Made by a program: the position numbers and the translations under genes. Of a stretch of 64,000 nucleotides of DNA, positions 1-36,748 are shown piece after piece. The notes under the pieces were generated by a model. That model searched no databases. It worked only from the letters and a program-made list of their open reading frames with translations, and was not told where the DNA came from. Source of the DNA: Chondrosia reniformis (taxonomy: Eukaryota > Porifera > Demospongiae > Chondrillida > Chondrillidae). The DNA lies in the NCBI GenBank assembly GCA_947172415.1, contig OX359190.1:9300001-9364000 (forward strand), in the 5' to 3' direction. How positions within the stretch are numbered: position 1 is the first letter of the stretch; each line of letters begins with the position of its first letter.

Positions 1-598
1 TGCCATCTGTCTTTAGAATGTGCTTCCAGGAATGACTTTTCATTTCTGCTTCCTTTGTATTGAATTCTTTCCATATCTTCCATCCTGAGTTCTTTATGAG
101 GCCATTACACAGTCATCACTTTGTATACATATATATGTTTGTTGTGTATATAAATATATTCATTCTTTTAATTTAAAGTCATTCTCTCTTTGTACGGGTT
201 CTGTTTGGCATTATTGATGTATTTACCTTCAGAAAGGATTACACTAACTGTAAATATTGTTATGTCAGAAAAAAAATTGTCTGTAATCATTGATGATTAA
301 TTTACTGTTGCCATGACAACCTTCATGTGGGCAAGATGTATACAGAACCTACGTATATGAACAGTCACCATTCTATATAAGACCGTTGACTTGCTTGTTT
401 AAAGTGGCTACCTCAGAAATTCCCACTGCATTATGCTATTCTGTTAACCCAGTAACCTCTCTAATACAGCCAGATAAATTGGTTCCTATAGGCGACTAGA
501 ATAGTAGCTATATTGATTGATTGATTGGTATACAGCTCAGTGTTTATTTATCTGATTTTGTTGACATGTTTGTTTTTGTTGTTTTGTCTGTGATGCAG
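1..598. other. GFPT upstream intron sequence, no exon seen
   Basis: This stretch lies before the first GFPT exon in the window and ends in an acceptor (tgatgcag) at 598. I see no coding exon. It must be part of an intron, because the N-terminal catalytic-Cys exon(s) of GFPT are missing and would lie further 5'. Positions about 350-497 carry a dispersed repeat that is shared with 15578-15690. Confidence 0.6.
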
Positions 599-6074
<5,476 letters not shown>

Positions 6075-6358
6075 TCTTGTTCTTCCAATCATTCCTCAGA
6101 TACATAAAAATGGATGATGACTACTGATTGTTTATGGAGCATCATTTATTATACATTATATATGTGCAAGAGGTTTATAGGCATACGTTACATGAACTTA
6201 TCAATCCTATCAATTTTATTATTTTCATATTAGATATTATTGATTATATTTTTCATATATCATTCAAAAGGATTTGTGTTCAAATTATAATAATCTTTAT
6301 ACATCTGTTTCAAAATGAACAATTCATAACAGTCGGTTCAAACTTAAGGAGCTCGAGT
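6075..6358. other. Convergent 3' intergenic region GFPT / GLB1
   Basis: Only 284 AT-rich bases separate the GFPT stop (6074) from the GLB1-like stop (6359-6361, opposite strand). Both 3' UTRs and both polyadenylation sites must fit in or overlap here. I see no other gene. Confidence 0.7.
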
Positions 6359-8269
6359 TTAATCAAACACAGGTGCATCTACAAAACTGACTAGACAGTT
6401 GTCATATAGAGGTGGTTGGCATGGCGACTTGTCCTGTTCAAACACCACAATCTCATTGGCTGTCCCATCAGACCTCAAGACACTGGAAGGTACATATAGT
6501 GTCACTTGAGGAGGCTCCACTGGCCAATATCTGCCTATATTGAACCCGTTAATAAAGGCCACGCCCTTGCTCCACCCATCCAGTAACAAGAATGTATCAT
6601 TAGCAGTTGACCCCTTTGGGAAGGCCGGTAACAGACCTCTGAAGAGTATAGCACTGGAGGGCAGGGCACCAGAGGAGGGAAGAGGCTTAAAGATGTCATC
6701 CGGGAAGGACATGTTCATTGGAACAGATTGCGAGGTCCACTCTCTCATTGGGACTCCATCCAATAAAACATTGTAAAGTATTCCTTTCCTATCTGCCAAT
6801 AAATGTCCATAATTTATTCGTCCCATATTCTCAACCAGAATTGACAGCTGTCCTTTGGCAGACGTTTGTACGGTAACTGAAATAGACATGTTTTCTTTTG
6901 AAGTGTTTCTTCTCTGAAGTATTCCGTGCAACTCTTCATCCACAAAGATATAGGCCCTGTCATGGACACCGTTGACAGTTATATTAAATGATTTATTAAA
7001 TGGACCATCCTTGGCAAACATTCTCAAAGACTGCTTAGCCTTGTAAAGCACAAACCCATAGCTCTGGTCAAGTTCCTCAAATGTGAGTGGATTGTCTGCT
7101 ACAACTGTTTTAGTGACCAAATTAGGAGTATCAAAGAGCCAGGCATACTCCTTCATCTCAACCTTCCCATAAGCAGTCTTAGAGCTAGCTGGAGGGACAG
7201 GACCAGGAGGTAGAGGGAGATACTTGGAAATGACTTCTCTGATTAGAGTAAACTTTTTCCCAGGGTCTCCAGCTTCAGTGAGTGGAGCATCGTAATCATA
7301 TGAAGTTGGCTGCGGTTCATAGTTTTGAGCTATTGCAGCATTGGCTCCATTCATAAACCCAAAATTAGTACCTCCTTCAAACATGTACATGTTCACTGAT
7401 GAGCCATTGTAGTCTAATATCCGATCTAGTGCTGTGGCAACCTTCTGTGGGTCTACAGTTTCGTGGTGTTCCCCCCAGTGGTCCAACCAGCCGGTGTAGA
7501 ACTCTGAATTTACAAAGGGTCCGTTCGGCTGTTCCTTTCTCATCTGCTCAAAACAAGCTGCTGGATTGGATCCAGTTCCAAAATCAACTGTTGAAAACAG
7601 TTCTGGAAGGGAACCACAGCTCACAAGGGAGCTAGAGCATCCATCAGTGGAGAAGAGAATCACCTCATCACCCAATACACTTCTGAACAGATTGTACAGA
7701 TGTTTGATATAATCATGATTGCATCCGTAGCTTCCATATTCATTCTCTACCTGGACCATTATGATCGGACCTCCATTTGCATATAGATACGGTTTCACCT
7801 TGCTCAGCAAAAGAGTCATCCAAGTATCTACATAGCTGAGGTATATGGAATCATTTGATCTCAACACTATATTTTCATTCTTCAACAGCCAGCTTGGAAA
7901 GCCGCCAAACTCCCATTCACCACACATGTAAGGCCCTGCCCTAAATATCACCAATAAGTCATTCTCCTGTGCTACTTTGAGAAACTGAAACAAATCCCTG
8001 TCCCCGGAAAAGTCATACTCCCCCGGGGAAATTTCGTGAAAGTTCCAAGGGACGTACGTCTGCAAGGCGTTCAGTCCTGCAGCTCTCATCTTCTTCAGTC
8101 TGTCGCCCCATAAAGCAGAGGGAACGCGAGCGTAGTGGATGCTACCGGAAACATAACGGAAAGGCTGTCCATCCTTCAGAAATTGATTGTTCTTAAAATC
8201 TATTGTAAAGCTTCTGGCAGAAATGCATCCCAACATGACAGCTAAAACAGCTAGATGGAGGGCCGCCAT
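6359..8269 (-). CDS. GLB1: Beta-galactosidase, GH35 family (GLB1-like), intronless
   Basis: The enzyme hydrolyses terminal beta-galactose from glycoconjugates and probably acts in lysosomes or is secreted. The reading frame is open from 8332, but I choose the ATG at 8269: its context (aacATGGCG) is good and it starts directly with a signal peptide (MAALHLAVLAVMLGCISA), giving 636 residues, close to mammalian GLB1. GH35 features, numbered from this Met: VSGSIHYARVP near residue 40, the acid/base Glu in VQVENEYGSYG (about 177), the nucleophile Glu in VNSEFYTGWLDHWG (about 256), and GGTNFGFMNGA after it. C-terminal beta-sandwich motifs include GVAFINGFNIGRYWP. Several N-x-S/T sites fit a glycoprotein. 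Vertebrate GLB1 has many introns, so the single exon suggests a retrogene or intron loss. GLB1L-type paralogues are the alternative; the sequence alone cannot separate them. Confidence 0.93.
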   Translation of the reverse strand: MAALHLAVLAVMLGCISARSFTIDFKNNQFLKDGQPFRYVSGSIHYARVPSALWGDRLKKMRAAGLNALQTYVPWNFHEISPGEYDFSGDRDLFQFLKVAQENDLLVIFRAGPYMCGEWEFGGFPSWLLKNENIVLRSNDSIYLSYVDTWMTLLLSKVKPYLYANGGPIIMVQVENEYGSYGCNHDYIKHLYNLFRSVLGDEVILFSTDGCSSSLVSCGSLPELFSTVDFGTGSNPAACFEQMRKEQPNGPFVNSEFYTGWLDHWGEHHETVDPQKVATALDRILDYNGSSVNMYMFEGGTNFGFMNGANAAIAQNYEPQPTSYDYDAPLTEAGDPGKKFTLIREVISKYLPLPPGPVPPASSKTAYGKVEMKEYAWLFDTPNLVTKTVVADNPLTFEELDQSYGFVLYKAKQSLRMFAKDGPFNKSFNITVNGVHDRAYIFVDEELHGILQRRNTSKENMSISVTVQTSAKGQLSILVENMGRINYGHLLADRKGILYNVLLDGVPMREWTSQSVPMNMSFPDDIFKPLPSSGALPSSAILFRGLLPAFPKGSTANDTFLLLDGWSKGVAFINGFNIGRYWPVEPPQVTLYVPSSVLRSDGTANEIVVFEQDKSPCQPPLYDNCLVSFVDAPVFD

Positions 8270-8582
8270 GTTTATGACGCAATGGAAAGGGTAAATACGT
8301 TTGTAGTTAAATATAGTAACAGATTGCATCATAAGCCACAGGAAAACGTTAGAAACACGTTGTAGTGTGATCTCACTTTATAAGCCCGCCGAAAGACTTA
8401 ACTCAAGACTGTTCTCTTCATTTCAGCTGACGTATCTCGGCAAATCTCCGTTTCAAGTAAGCATCTTCGTTCTAACCATTGACTATACTCTTGAAGTATC
8501 CACTTGAAGAACTCGACCGCGATTATCTCTCCCACAATTTGGCTTTTACGTCTGAAATTCTCTTCATTTGTAGATATTCAAG
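8270..8582. promoter_or_regulatory. Head-to-head promoter region between GLB1-like and CREBZF-like genes
   Basis: The two start codons are divergent and 313 bases apart. The interval contains a TGACGT half CRE at 8428-8433. A probable 5'-UTR intron of the bZIP gene runs from a gtaagc donor at 8457 to a tttgtag acceptor ending at 8573, nine bases before its ATG. The promoter itself is inferred from geometry. Confidence 0.5.
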
Positions 8583-9560
8583 ATGGTTGACGTGCTAGGT
8601 TGGCTGAAGACTGATTGTCATGGAGACAGCTTCAATCAAGATTTCATGAGTGAGGCTCTGTCTCCTTCTGGGAGTGGCGAAGGTGAAGAATTACCACAAT
8701 TTAATGCGTTGCCCCAACCCTTTAAATTCGATCATTCTCCCGACAGTGATGACTTTTGTCTGTCATCATTGTTGGAGGATGGTAATCTCTCAAGTTATGG
8801 CCCTTCCTCAAATGGGGTTGACCCTGCCAATTTATTTACAGTTTCCTCCCACCCAACAGGAAATACCTTTCTCCAGGATCAGTCAGACAGCTACAGTCCT
8901 GGATCTGCCCTCTCTCTTGAGGAGGAGTTCGTCATCCCCAGTGGTCCTGGATCCCTCAGCAGAAATCCTCCAGAAATGGCCACCTTCAATCGCAAAATTG
9001 GAAAGCCTTCGATTCCCAGGAATAGTGATTGTTCTGTTGGTAGAGTATCTGCTGCCAATCACTCAGTAGCTCCCACCTATAAACAGACAGAAGATGATGA
9101 CTCTGCAATGAACAGAAATAGGAAGAATGCAGAGGCTGCTAGACAGAATAGATTGAAGAAGAAGGTGTATGTGCAAGGACTAGAAAGTGATGTCCAGGTT
9201 CTCAAAGATGAAAACTGTAAACTAAAATCAAAGTGCAACCATTACGAGTTGACTGTGGAGCGTCTTACAGAAGAAGTGACTTATCTAAGAAGTGTTTTAG
9301 CCAACCAAAGTGCCCTCGCTAATTTACTACAGAATATTCCAAATGTGGAAAATGTCAAATTGAACAGCACTTTAACACGACGAAAGAGAAGCGCAGATGA
9401 CCACACTTATTCAGTGACAGCGAAGAAGACAAAGCAGTCACAGCCTTCAGATAGTGGAGGAGTCTGTCTGCATGTAGCTAAAAATAGTGTCTCTGTAGAA
9501 TTTTGTCCTCAATGTAGTTTAAATGCTGCTGTTGTCAATCAAGAAAGTGAAAGTTCCTAA
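8583..9560 (+). CDS. CREBZF: bZIP transcription factor, CREBZF (Zhangfei/SMILE)-like
   Basis: A 325-residue nuclear bZIP protein. The basic region lies at about 177-197 (NRNRKNAEAARQNRLKKK, with N182, A185, A186 and R190 in the bZIP pattern). The zipper follows from L200 through L207 and L214, then L228 and L235. Two further blocks identify the family: YLRSVLANQSALANLL at the end of the zipper, and a C-terminal GGVCLHVAKNSVSVEFCPQC block, which closely resembles the conserved CREBZF C-terminus. The N-terminal half is acidic and Ser/Pro-rich, as expected for an activation or cofactor-binding region. Known CREBZF proteins act as partners or repressors of ATF4, CREB and nuclear receptors. The coding region has no intron; a short 5'-UTR intron is likely (8457-8573). 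The context aagATGG supports the start. Confidence 0.92.
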   Translation: MVDVLGWLKTDCHGDSFNQDFMSEALSPSGSGEGEELPQFNALPQPFKFDHSPDSDDFCLSSLLEDGNLSSYGPSSNGVDPANLFTVSSHPTGNTFLQDQSDSYSPGSALSLEEEFVIPSGPGSLSRNPPEMATFNRKIGKPSIPRNSDCSVGRVSAANHSVAPTYKQTEDDDSAMNRNRKNAEAARQNRLKKKVYVQGLESDVQVLKDENCKLKSKCNHYELTVERLTEEVTYLRSVLANQSALANLLQNIPNVENVKLNSTLTRRKRSADDHTYSVTAKKTKQSQPSDSGGVCLHVAKNSVSVEFCPQCSLNAAVVNQESESS

Positions 9561-10704
9561 CTATTTCCAAGGAAAGTCTTGCATTCACTACTCTATGCAT
9601 ACATATTATGTTTAAACTTGAACACCCTGCATTGGTTGTATGATTGCATAATATGACTACTGAGTTGCATAATCAAGAGTAGCTCAAGTAAGTTATTGAC
9701 TATAATACGCATAAGAAACCCATTTTGTAAACTTCTTTTTTGTTTAAATTGATCTGTATCATTTCTCATTTAATGTTCATTCATTTATGTATGGTAGAAT
9801 GTGGTGTTGTTATTTCTCAATCTTTTGCTAGCTCAAAGAAGATTTAGAGAGAGGGGTGGTTCCCGTCCAACGAGCTCTGTATGTGGGTAAGAGAGAGAAT
9901 GGTTATGAGTGCAGTGTTGCATGTACGTAGTTGCCTAGCAACTGACTTTACAACACAATAGGATGTATTTGAGCCATCATAGTAAATTGTGTACGGTAGA
10001 ACCTCGACAGTTTTAGTTATCTCATGATTAGTGTTTTGCCTTTTTGGTCATAAATTCCTTTATACAACAATTTCTATACAATTGATTACAGTTGCCTTAT
10101 TTAAAGTGAAAATTAACTATGCTTTTCAATAACATTTTCAAAGCCTTTTAAAATTAGCAATTCTGTCATAGAATAACCTGCCTAGTTTACCCAATAAGTG
10201 AGTGAGGCTTAAGAAAATGACTGTCTAATGTAGAAAGAGGGCTGTTTTCCCTTCATTCAACCATCCAGGTAACTAACCCCTTAGCTATCAGTTTCACAGT
10301 AACCTTGAGACCAACCAGTGCTCCAACTGATGCTTACAAAAGGTAATTAATTAGTAGCTCCTGTAAGTAACTAAGGTTGTGTTTAGTGAAGTTATCTGAT
10401 ACTGTGTCGTGTTTCAAAGAAGAGTTTCTTTTGTTATTTTTCATTGAATTTCAGGTGCTCTCTTTCGTAGCTGATATGCATTGCAATAACATTACACTCA
10501 TCTGCCCCTTGGTATGAGCAAGGGACAAGGGTAAGGTAGATATAGTGCTTGGAGCCTCCAACTGGAAAGTAGCTACCACATTGCGCAATAGTTGCACAAT
10601 ATAGATAAAATGGCTGATGCCTGATGCGTATGTAAGAATGGTCTTGTAATTGTAAAAATAATTTGGTTGAAGACAAATTAACTTTCACTTGTGTGCAAAG
10701 AGAA
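9561..10704. other. Intergenic and CREBZF 3' region
   Basis: AT-rich sequence between the CREBZF stop and the last NHEJ1 exon (opposite strand). The only exon-like item is 9832-9896, reported as a finding. Short ORFs here, such as the minus-strand frame at 10434-10688, show no protein family signature. Confidence 0.5.
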
Positions 10705-13700
10705 TTATATCAGTTTTTTCTTCTTCCTTTTCCCTTTTTGTTTTTCTTCAAGTTGTTTCTTCAATCCTTCCCTTCTCTGCAATTCTGCCTCCTACAAATA
10801 AGGAACGATACAGAATTATAAAACAAGCTTGAGGGCAGAAAACAAGTGGCATGCATGGTTACAATCAATATTTGTTTATATAGCTACAATTGGTTGACAT
10901 TTTACATTTTGAGCATATGCAGATTGAATATGTCATGTTGGTAAGAATAATGTATGTATATATGGGTTAGTGAGGTGTAGTGACACACTTAGCTAATAGA
11001 AATGAGTGAGGTCAACAATTTAAAGTAGAAAACTGGTTTAATTAATCAGTTATAATTGTGTAATGTTGTGTCTCTTTGAATGGCACCTTATTTGGAGAAG
11101 TGCTGAGCTTAGCCTTCTTTGGACTAATGGCAGCAGTTTGATGAGTGGGTGTGTGTATGTCTGCCTCTGTAGCCACGCCCACACTGGCACCATCATTTTC
11201 AGTTGTCTCTTTACCTGAAATAAGGTTGACATCTCTGCATGAACATTTGTGTTGCATAGCATGTATACAATTACACCAAGCACTGACATTTATGTTTCCA
11301 TCGTAGCCTTTCAGTGTACTAACTCCATTTCAGATGTACATATACACAAATGTTTAAAGTGATAAAATAATGAAATTTAAATGACTTGAATATCAGGGTC
11401 ACTAATGAATGGTGGACTAAAGAGCTGTTTGGCCAAGTGGAGAAAGGAAGACATGTTGTTATGAAACTCTATCCTCATCCAAAGTTCTATAGGTTTTCCT
11501 AAATTAATACACGTCTAGGAAAGCAGTTTATCCTAAGTATTTTCCTTTGTATTATATTTGTGTCAACCATGTCTATAGGAAAATGCTGTTTAAATTAAAT
11601 TATTCATTTGATCATAATAGTAACAATTTGAATAGGGTGACCCTGTTCTGTATACTCGTATGTCTGTATATGTACGTAGCACTGTGTATACAATAAACTC
11701 ATTTGTAAGCTGCCCTCCCTCGAAATGCATACTTGAGAGTTTGTTTGACGTCTTCCTCACTGCCATCACATCACAATAGAGCTGAGAAATCTTTTGGTTA
11801 GCAGAGAGGCAACTGATGCTGTCAGACATTACACTAGTACGAAACTCCTACACAAGTTATAAGGAAGAAGTAACAAACTATAATCGTTCACAAAAATGGC
11901 TATTGATGCTACTGTATGTATAAAGCTAATCAAATACATATATCACATATCTTTAGGATGGTACATCCTTCGACTTTTTGAGCGTTTAAAGTTACAAGGA
12001 ATCCTTATTCTACATATCACATACATGGTCTGATAATTATTTTGAGCATCAACACTGCTTTAAACATTCAACTCTTAGGTGTTTATTTATCACTAAAGCC
12101 ACAATGATTGCACAAGTATGTTCCCCTATCATTTCATTATAGTATACATGGGTGTGTCCATAGTTATAGCCCACTTGGGAATCGGTCATTTCATCAAAGA
12201 AAGATTTTTCATTAAATGGTGCTGTTTCCAAATGACCTAACATAAAAGTGTATACAAACATGTATTGACTGATAAGCAAACCACAACTATAGTTTAATAC
12301 ATATATAGGAGGAACCCTTTCAAAGCTACAACAGATTGGCCTCACTTACGTCTTGAAGGAGGCCCATAGACCATTTTGTAGTCTTCAATTTCTTTGTCCT
12401 TTTTCTTCAAAATTCTTGCTAGTTCATCTTGTCTTCTCTGGAGTTCACATGCCATTCCCAACAGTGGAAGCACAAGACACTCTGAGAACTATTTTAAATG
12501 AATAATCTAAACAACATTCCATTAGATACATTTGACATGCCTAGGAGGCAAATAAAATGTGTTATTAACTCTTGGACTTTTAGCTAGAGAAAATCTATAG
12601 AGCTTTGTATTAGGGTCCTGCTATACAGTAAATACATAGGCCAGCTATATACGGTGTACAACTTCATCAGGAATAACGACAATAGGGCACAGAGGTTCTT
12701 TGCACAACAATTGAGGATAAAATAAGCAAAACTTACTCCCCTTGAAAATTCCCACTATAAAGTAAATACATAGGCCAGCTATATATGCGGTATACACATG
12801 GACATTCATACATAGGACAGCTATATATGCAGTATACACATGGACATTCATACATAGGACAGCTATATATGCAGTATACACATGGACATTCATACATAGG
12901 ACAGCTATATACCACAATAAGAGGTAACACTTACAATATTGTGTGCAACCTGATTGGCCTTAAACTTCCACTGAAAAGGCAGATTGGACAGAAGAGTATC
13001 TAAACTTAAAACCAATGTTGATTCAGTGATCTAAATTTGAAAATTGTAGATGCTACTGTTCATATACACATTGAGAGAGAACATTTATAATTATTATATA
13101 TCTGTATACAAACCAATTATAAAACTAACATACATAGTAACTACATTATCATATCCCAGTTAAGTTGTTAAATACATCCATATGTAGATAAAGTGTTGAC
13201 TAAAAATACATTGATTATAATATTACTTAAGCTAGTAAGATAAAAAAAATGACGGTTAATCAATTACATTATACATTATATGGTGAAACTTGGCAGTACA
13301 ACATATTTGTACTAATTAAACTTAAATTAAAGTTAAAATTAAAAGTGTGAAAAATTATATGTATCAATAAAGTCCCTACTTGAACAGTATAAGTTGCATG
13401 TGCCTTTTGTTCCTCTAAGTGTTCCTTTAGGTTCTTGAGAATAGTAGCCAATGGTGCTTCAACCTTCTCATTCAAAGTCTGCAGTTAAATATATATGTTT
13501 AATACACAACCTTCTCTGTATACTGTACATGCATGTAAACATATGTAATACATATATCGTATATACAATTATTTTTCGACGCAAAAAGTAATAATAATAT
13601 GACATAAAATAATACGAGTAATATTAACAATGATGAAATAGAAAGACAAAAAAGGATTGTTAAGTGATAATGGAACCGTATATATAATGCAAGTTACAAT

Positions 13701-14378
13701 ATATCATACTAATAAAGTAAATAAATAATATATATTATACATGTAGGATGTGTGTTACAATATGCACAGAATCTACTCTATTACAAATAATGATATCCTC
13801 AAGTTGCTATATAATTCTAATAATGTTTGAATAATTGTATAAGAAAGTGTCGTTTTTAAGATATTCAATAACGGAGACTGTGTAGTGTGCACGCACGTGG
13901 AATTATAATGTATACAATATTCCCACAATATTAATTTTAGATTTTCAATATTTCATTCATCCATTAATATTTATACTGTGCACTTTCCATAACGCTCTAA
14001 CAATTAATGAATGATGACATTGCGTGGAATGCGCTGCACATTTTAAACGGATTCTATCAATATCCCAGTACCATTAGCGTACTGGAAGAAGGAAACATCG
14101 CTGTTATCACGTAGACAGATATAAAGGGAATACTTAGAAATAAACAACATGACCATATTACACCATCCTGACACTGAGCTCACTCTAAAAGTAGCCCTGA
14201 TATCATTTTCCTTCAAAGCTTCGGACCAGCAACGCGAATAATCCGTAATCATCAACTCGTACGAGCATTCACGGAATACACTTTTAATTACATATCGCTG
14301 GCCCCCACTAAAGTCAAACACTCGCCATGGTCGCGTAGCTATTTGCATCGCCCCTTCATCTCGTACACTTGCGGCCAT
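10705..14378 (-). CDS. NHEJ1: XLF / NHEJ1-like non-homologous end-joining factor
   Basis: XLF is a nuclear DNA double-strand-break repair protein that joins XRCC4-ligase IV and Ku. I assemble six exons: 14184-14378, 13380-13478, 12935-13030, 12350-12488, 11087-11214, 10705-10791 (247 residues, all phases agree; human XLF has 299). Matches follow the family in order: RPWRVFDF..YVIKSVF in the head domain, then TLNEKVEAPLATILKNLKEHL (compare ELNKRLTAPPAAFL in human XLF), LDTLLSNLPFQWKFK (SGLPFYWNFH), and FSECLVLPLLGMACELQ..EIEDYK, the start of the coiled-coil stalk. The low-complexity tail has SPKKAKLSTSPNK and ends KGKRKKKKLI, like the basic C-terminal Ku-binding tail. Weak point: the last intron uses a poor donor (GTGCCA at 11086). 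Read-through instead stops at 11042 (TIITD). A second in-frame ATG at 14393 would add five residues. Confidence 0.85.
11415..11500 (-). repeat. Dispersed repeat family A, copy 2
   Basis: It shares gctgtttggccaagtggaga and ctatcctcatccaaagttct with the copy at 2097-2215. It lies in an NHEJ1 intron. Confidence 0.5.
12767..12912 (+). repeat. 43-bp minisatellite in NHEJ1 intron 3
   Basis: Three and a half units containing acacatggacattcatacat and aggacagctatatatgc. A diverged outlying copy lies near 12632-12660. The array directly abuts the exon ending at 12935, and it creates repetitive ORFs on both strands that are not genes. Confidence 0.9.
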
Positions 14379-14940
14379 TTTAGGGTTGCGCAATATTCAT
14401 TTAATTTATTCATTGAGTTGGAACACACCCTCATGGGTGTGTATGCCATCCTTTATCTTTTCGATTCGTCAGAATAGATGAAACTTTGGCTGTAATTCTT
14501 TTTTCTGACATTCTTTTTTTATCAAGGAGAGACTAGTATTCCTGAAAGGAAGGTGAGAGGAGAACGACCAATGCTATTATTTTTCAGGAAATGCGCGCGC
14601 ACACATGTACAAGAGATATCTACAAACAGTGTTTGTAATATTTCTCTAGCCAGGCGAGACGAAAATGTCCATGCAATCTACCCTGCTACCGCAGGAATTA
14701 CAATGTTTGTAGATTATTGTCAAATATTCTGGGATACCTTAAAAGTTTGAATAGTTTTGCCAATGGAGGAATCTTGATAGTAGTATTGAGTGCTCTTTAA
14801 AGTGTATACAGAGTCGTTGCGCATGTGTATTAAGTTATTTAATAGAGTAAAAGGTTTGAATTGCAATTCTCTTCATTTTTTCACTTTTACCCAGTGACCC
14901 AGCAGCATTGTGATCCAATTAGCTATACCTACGTAACACT
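14379..14940. promoter_or_regulatory. Head-to-head promoter region NHEJ1 / AGAP
   Basis: The NHEJ1 start (14378, minus) and the AGAP exon 1 start (14941, plus) are divergent and 562 bases apart. There is no convincing TATA box or other gene between them. The plus-strand frame at 14553-14750 has no family signature. A shared bidirectional promoter is inferred from geometry only. Confidence 0.45.
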
Positions 14941-36428
<21,488 letters not shown>

Positions 36429-36748
36429 ATGACTTGTATTTAATGATTTATTTGAAATTGTATAAGAATTCTTATTTTATTTTTCCATATCTCATTTTCA
36501 ATTTGAAGGAGTTGCAAATTCTACCAAAAACACTTTGTGTTTTTGTATTTATATCTGATTATGACTAACTTACACTGTATGACATTGTACGTATTGTAAA
36601 TATATAGCAGCCTATATATGCAGAATTATATGTACATATATATACAATAATGAAAGCTTATACTCAGTTCAATTATTGCAGCAAGTAAATTATAGAATGT
36701 ACATATGTGTTACACAAAATGTTACATTTTCTGCTACTAGATGAGTTA

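Noticed and set aside
11590-11829. Minus-strand frame between NHEJ1 exons as a possible extra exon
   Set aside because: It does not fit the phase between exons 12350-12488 and 11087-11214 and has no XLF similarity.
12645-13003. ORFs with repeated CMNVHVYTAYIAVL-type peptides
   Set aside because: Translation of the 43-bp minisatellite in NHEJ1 intron 3.
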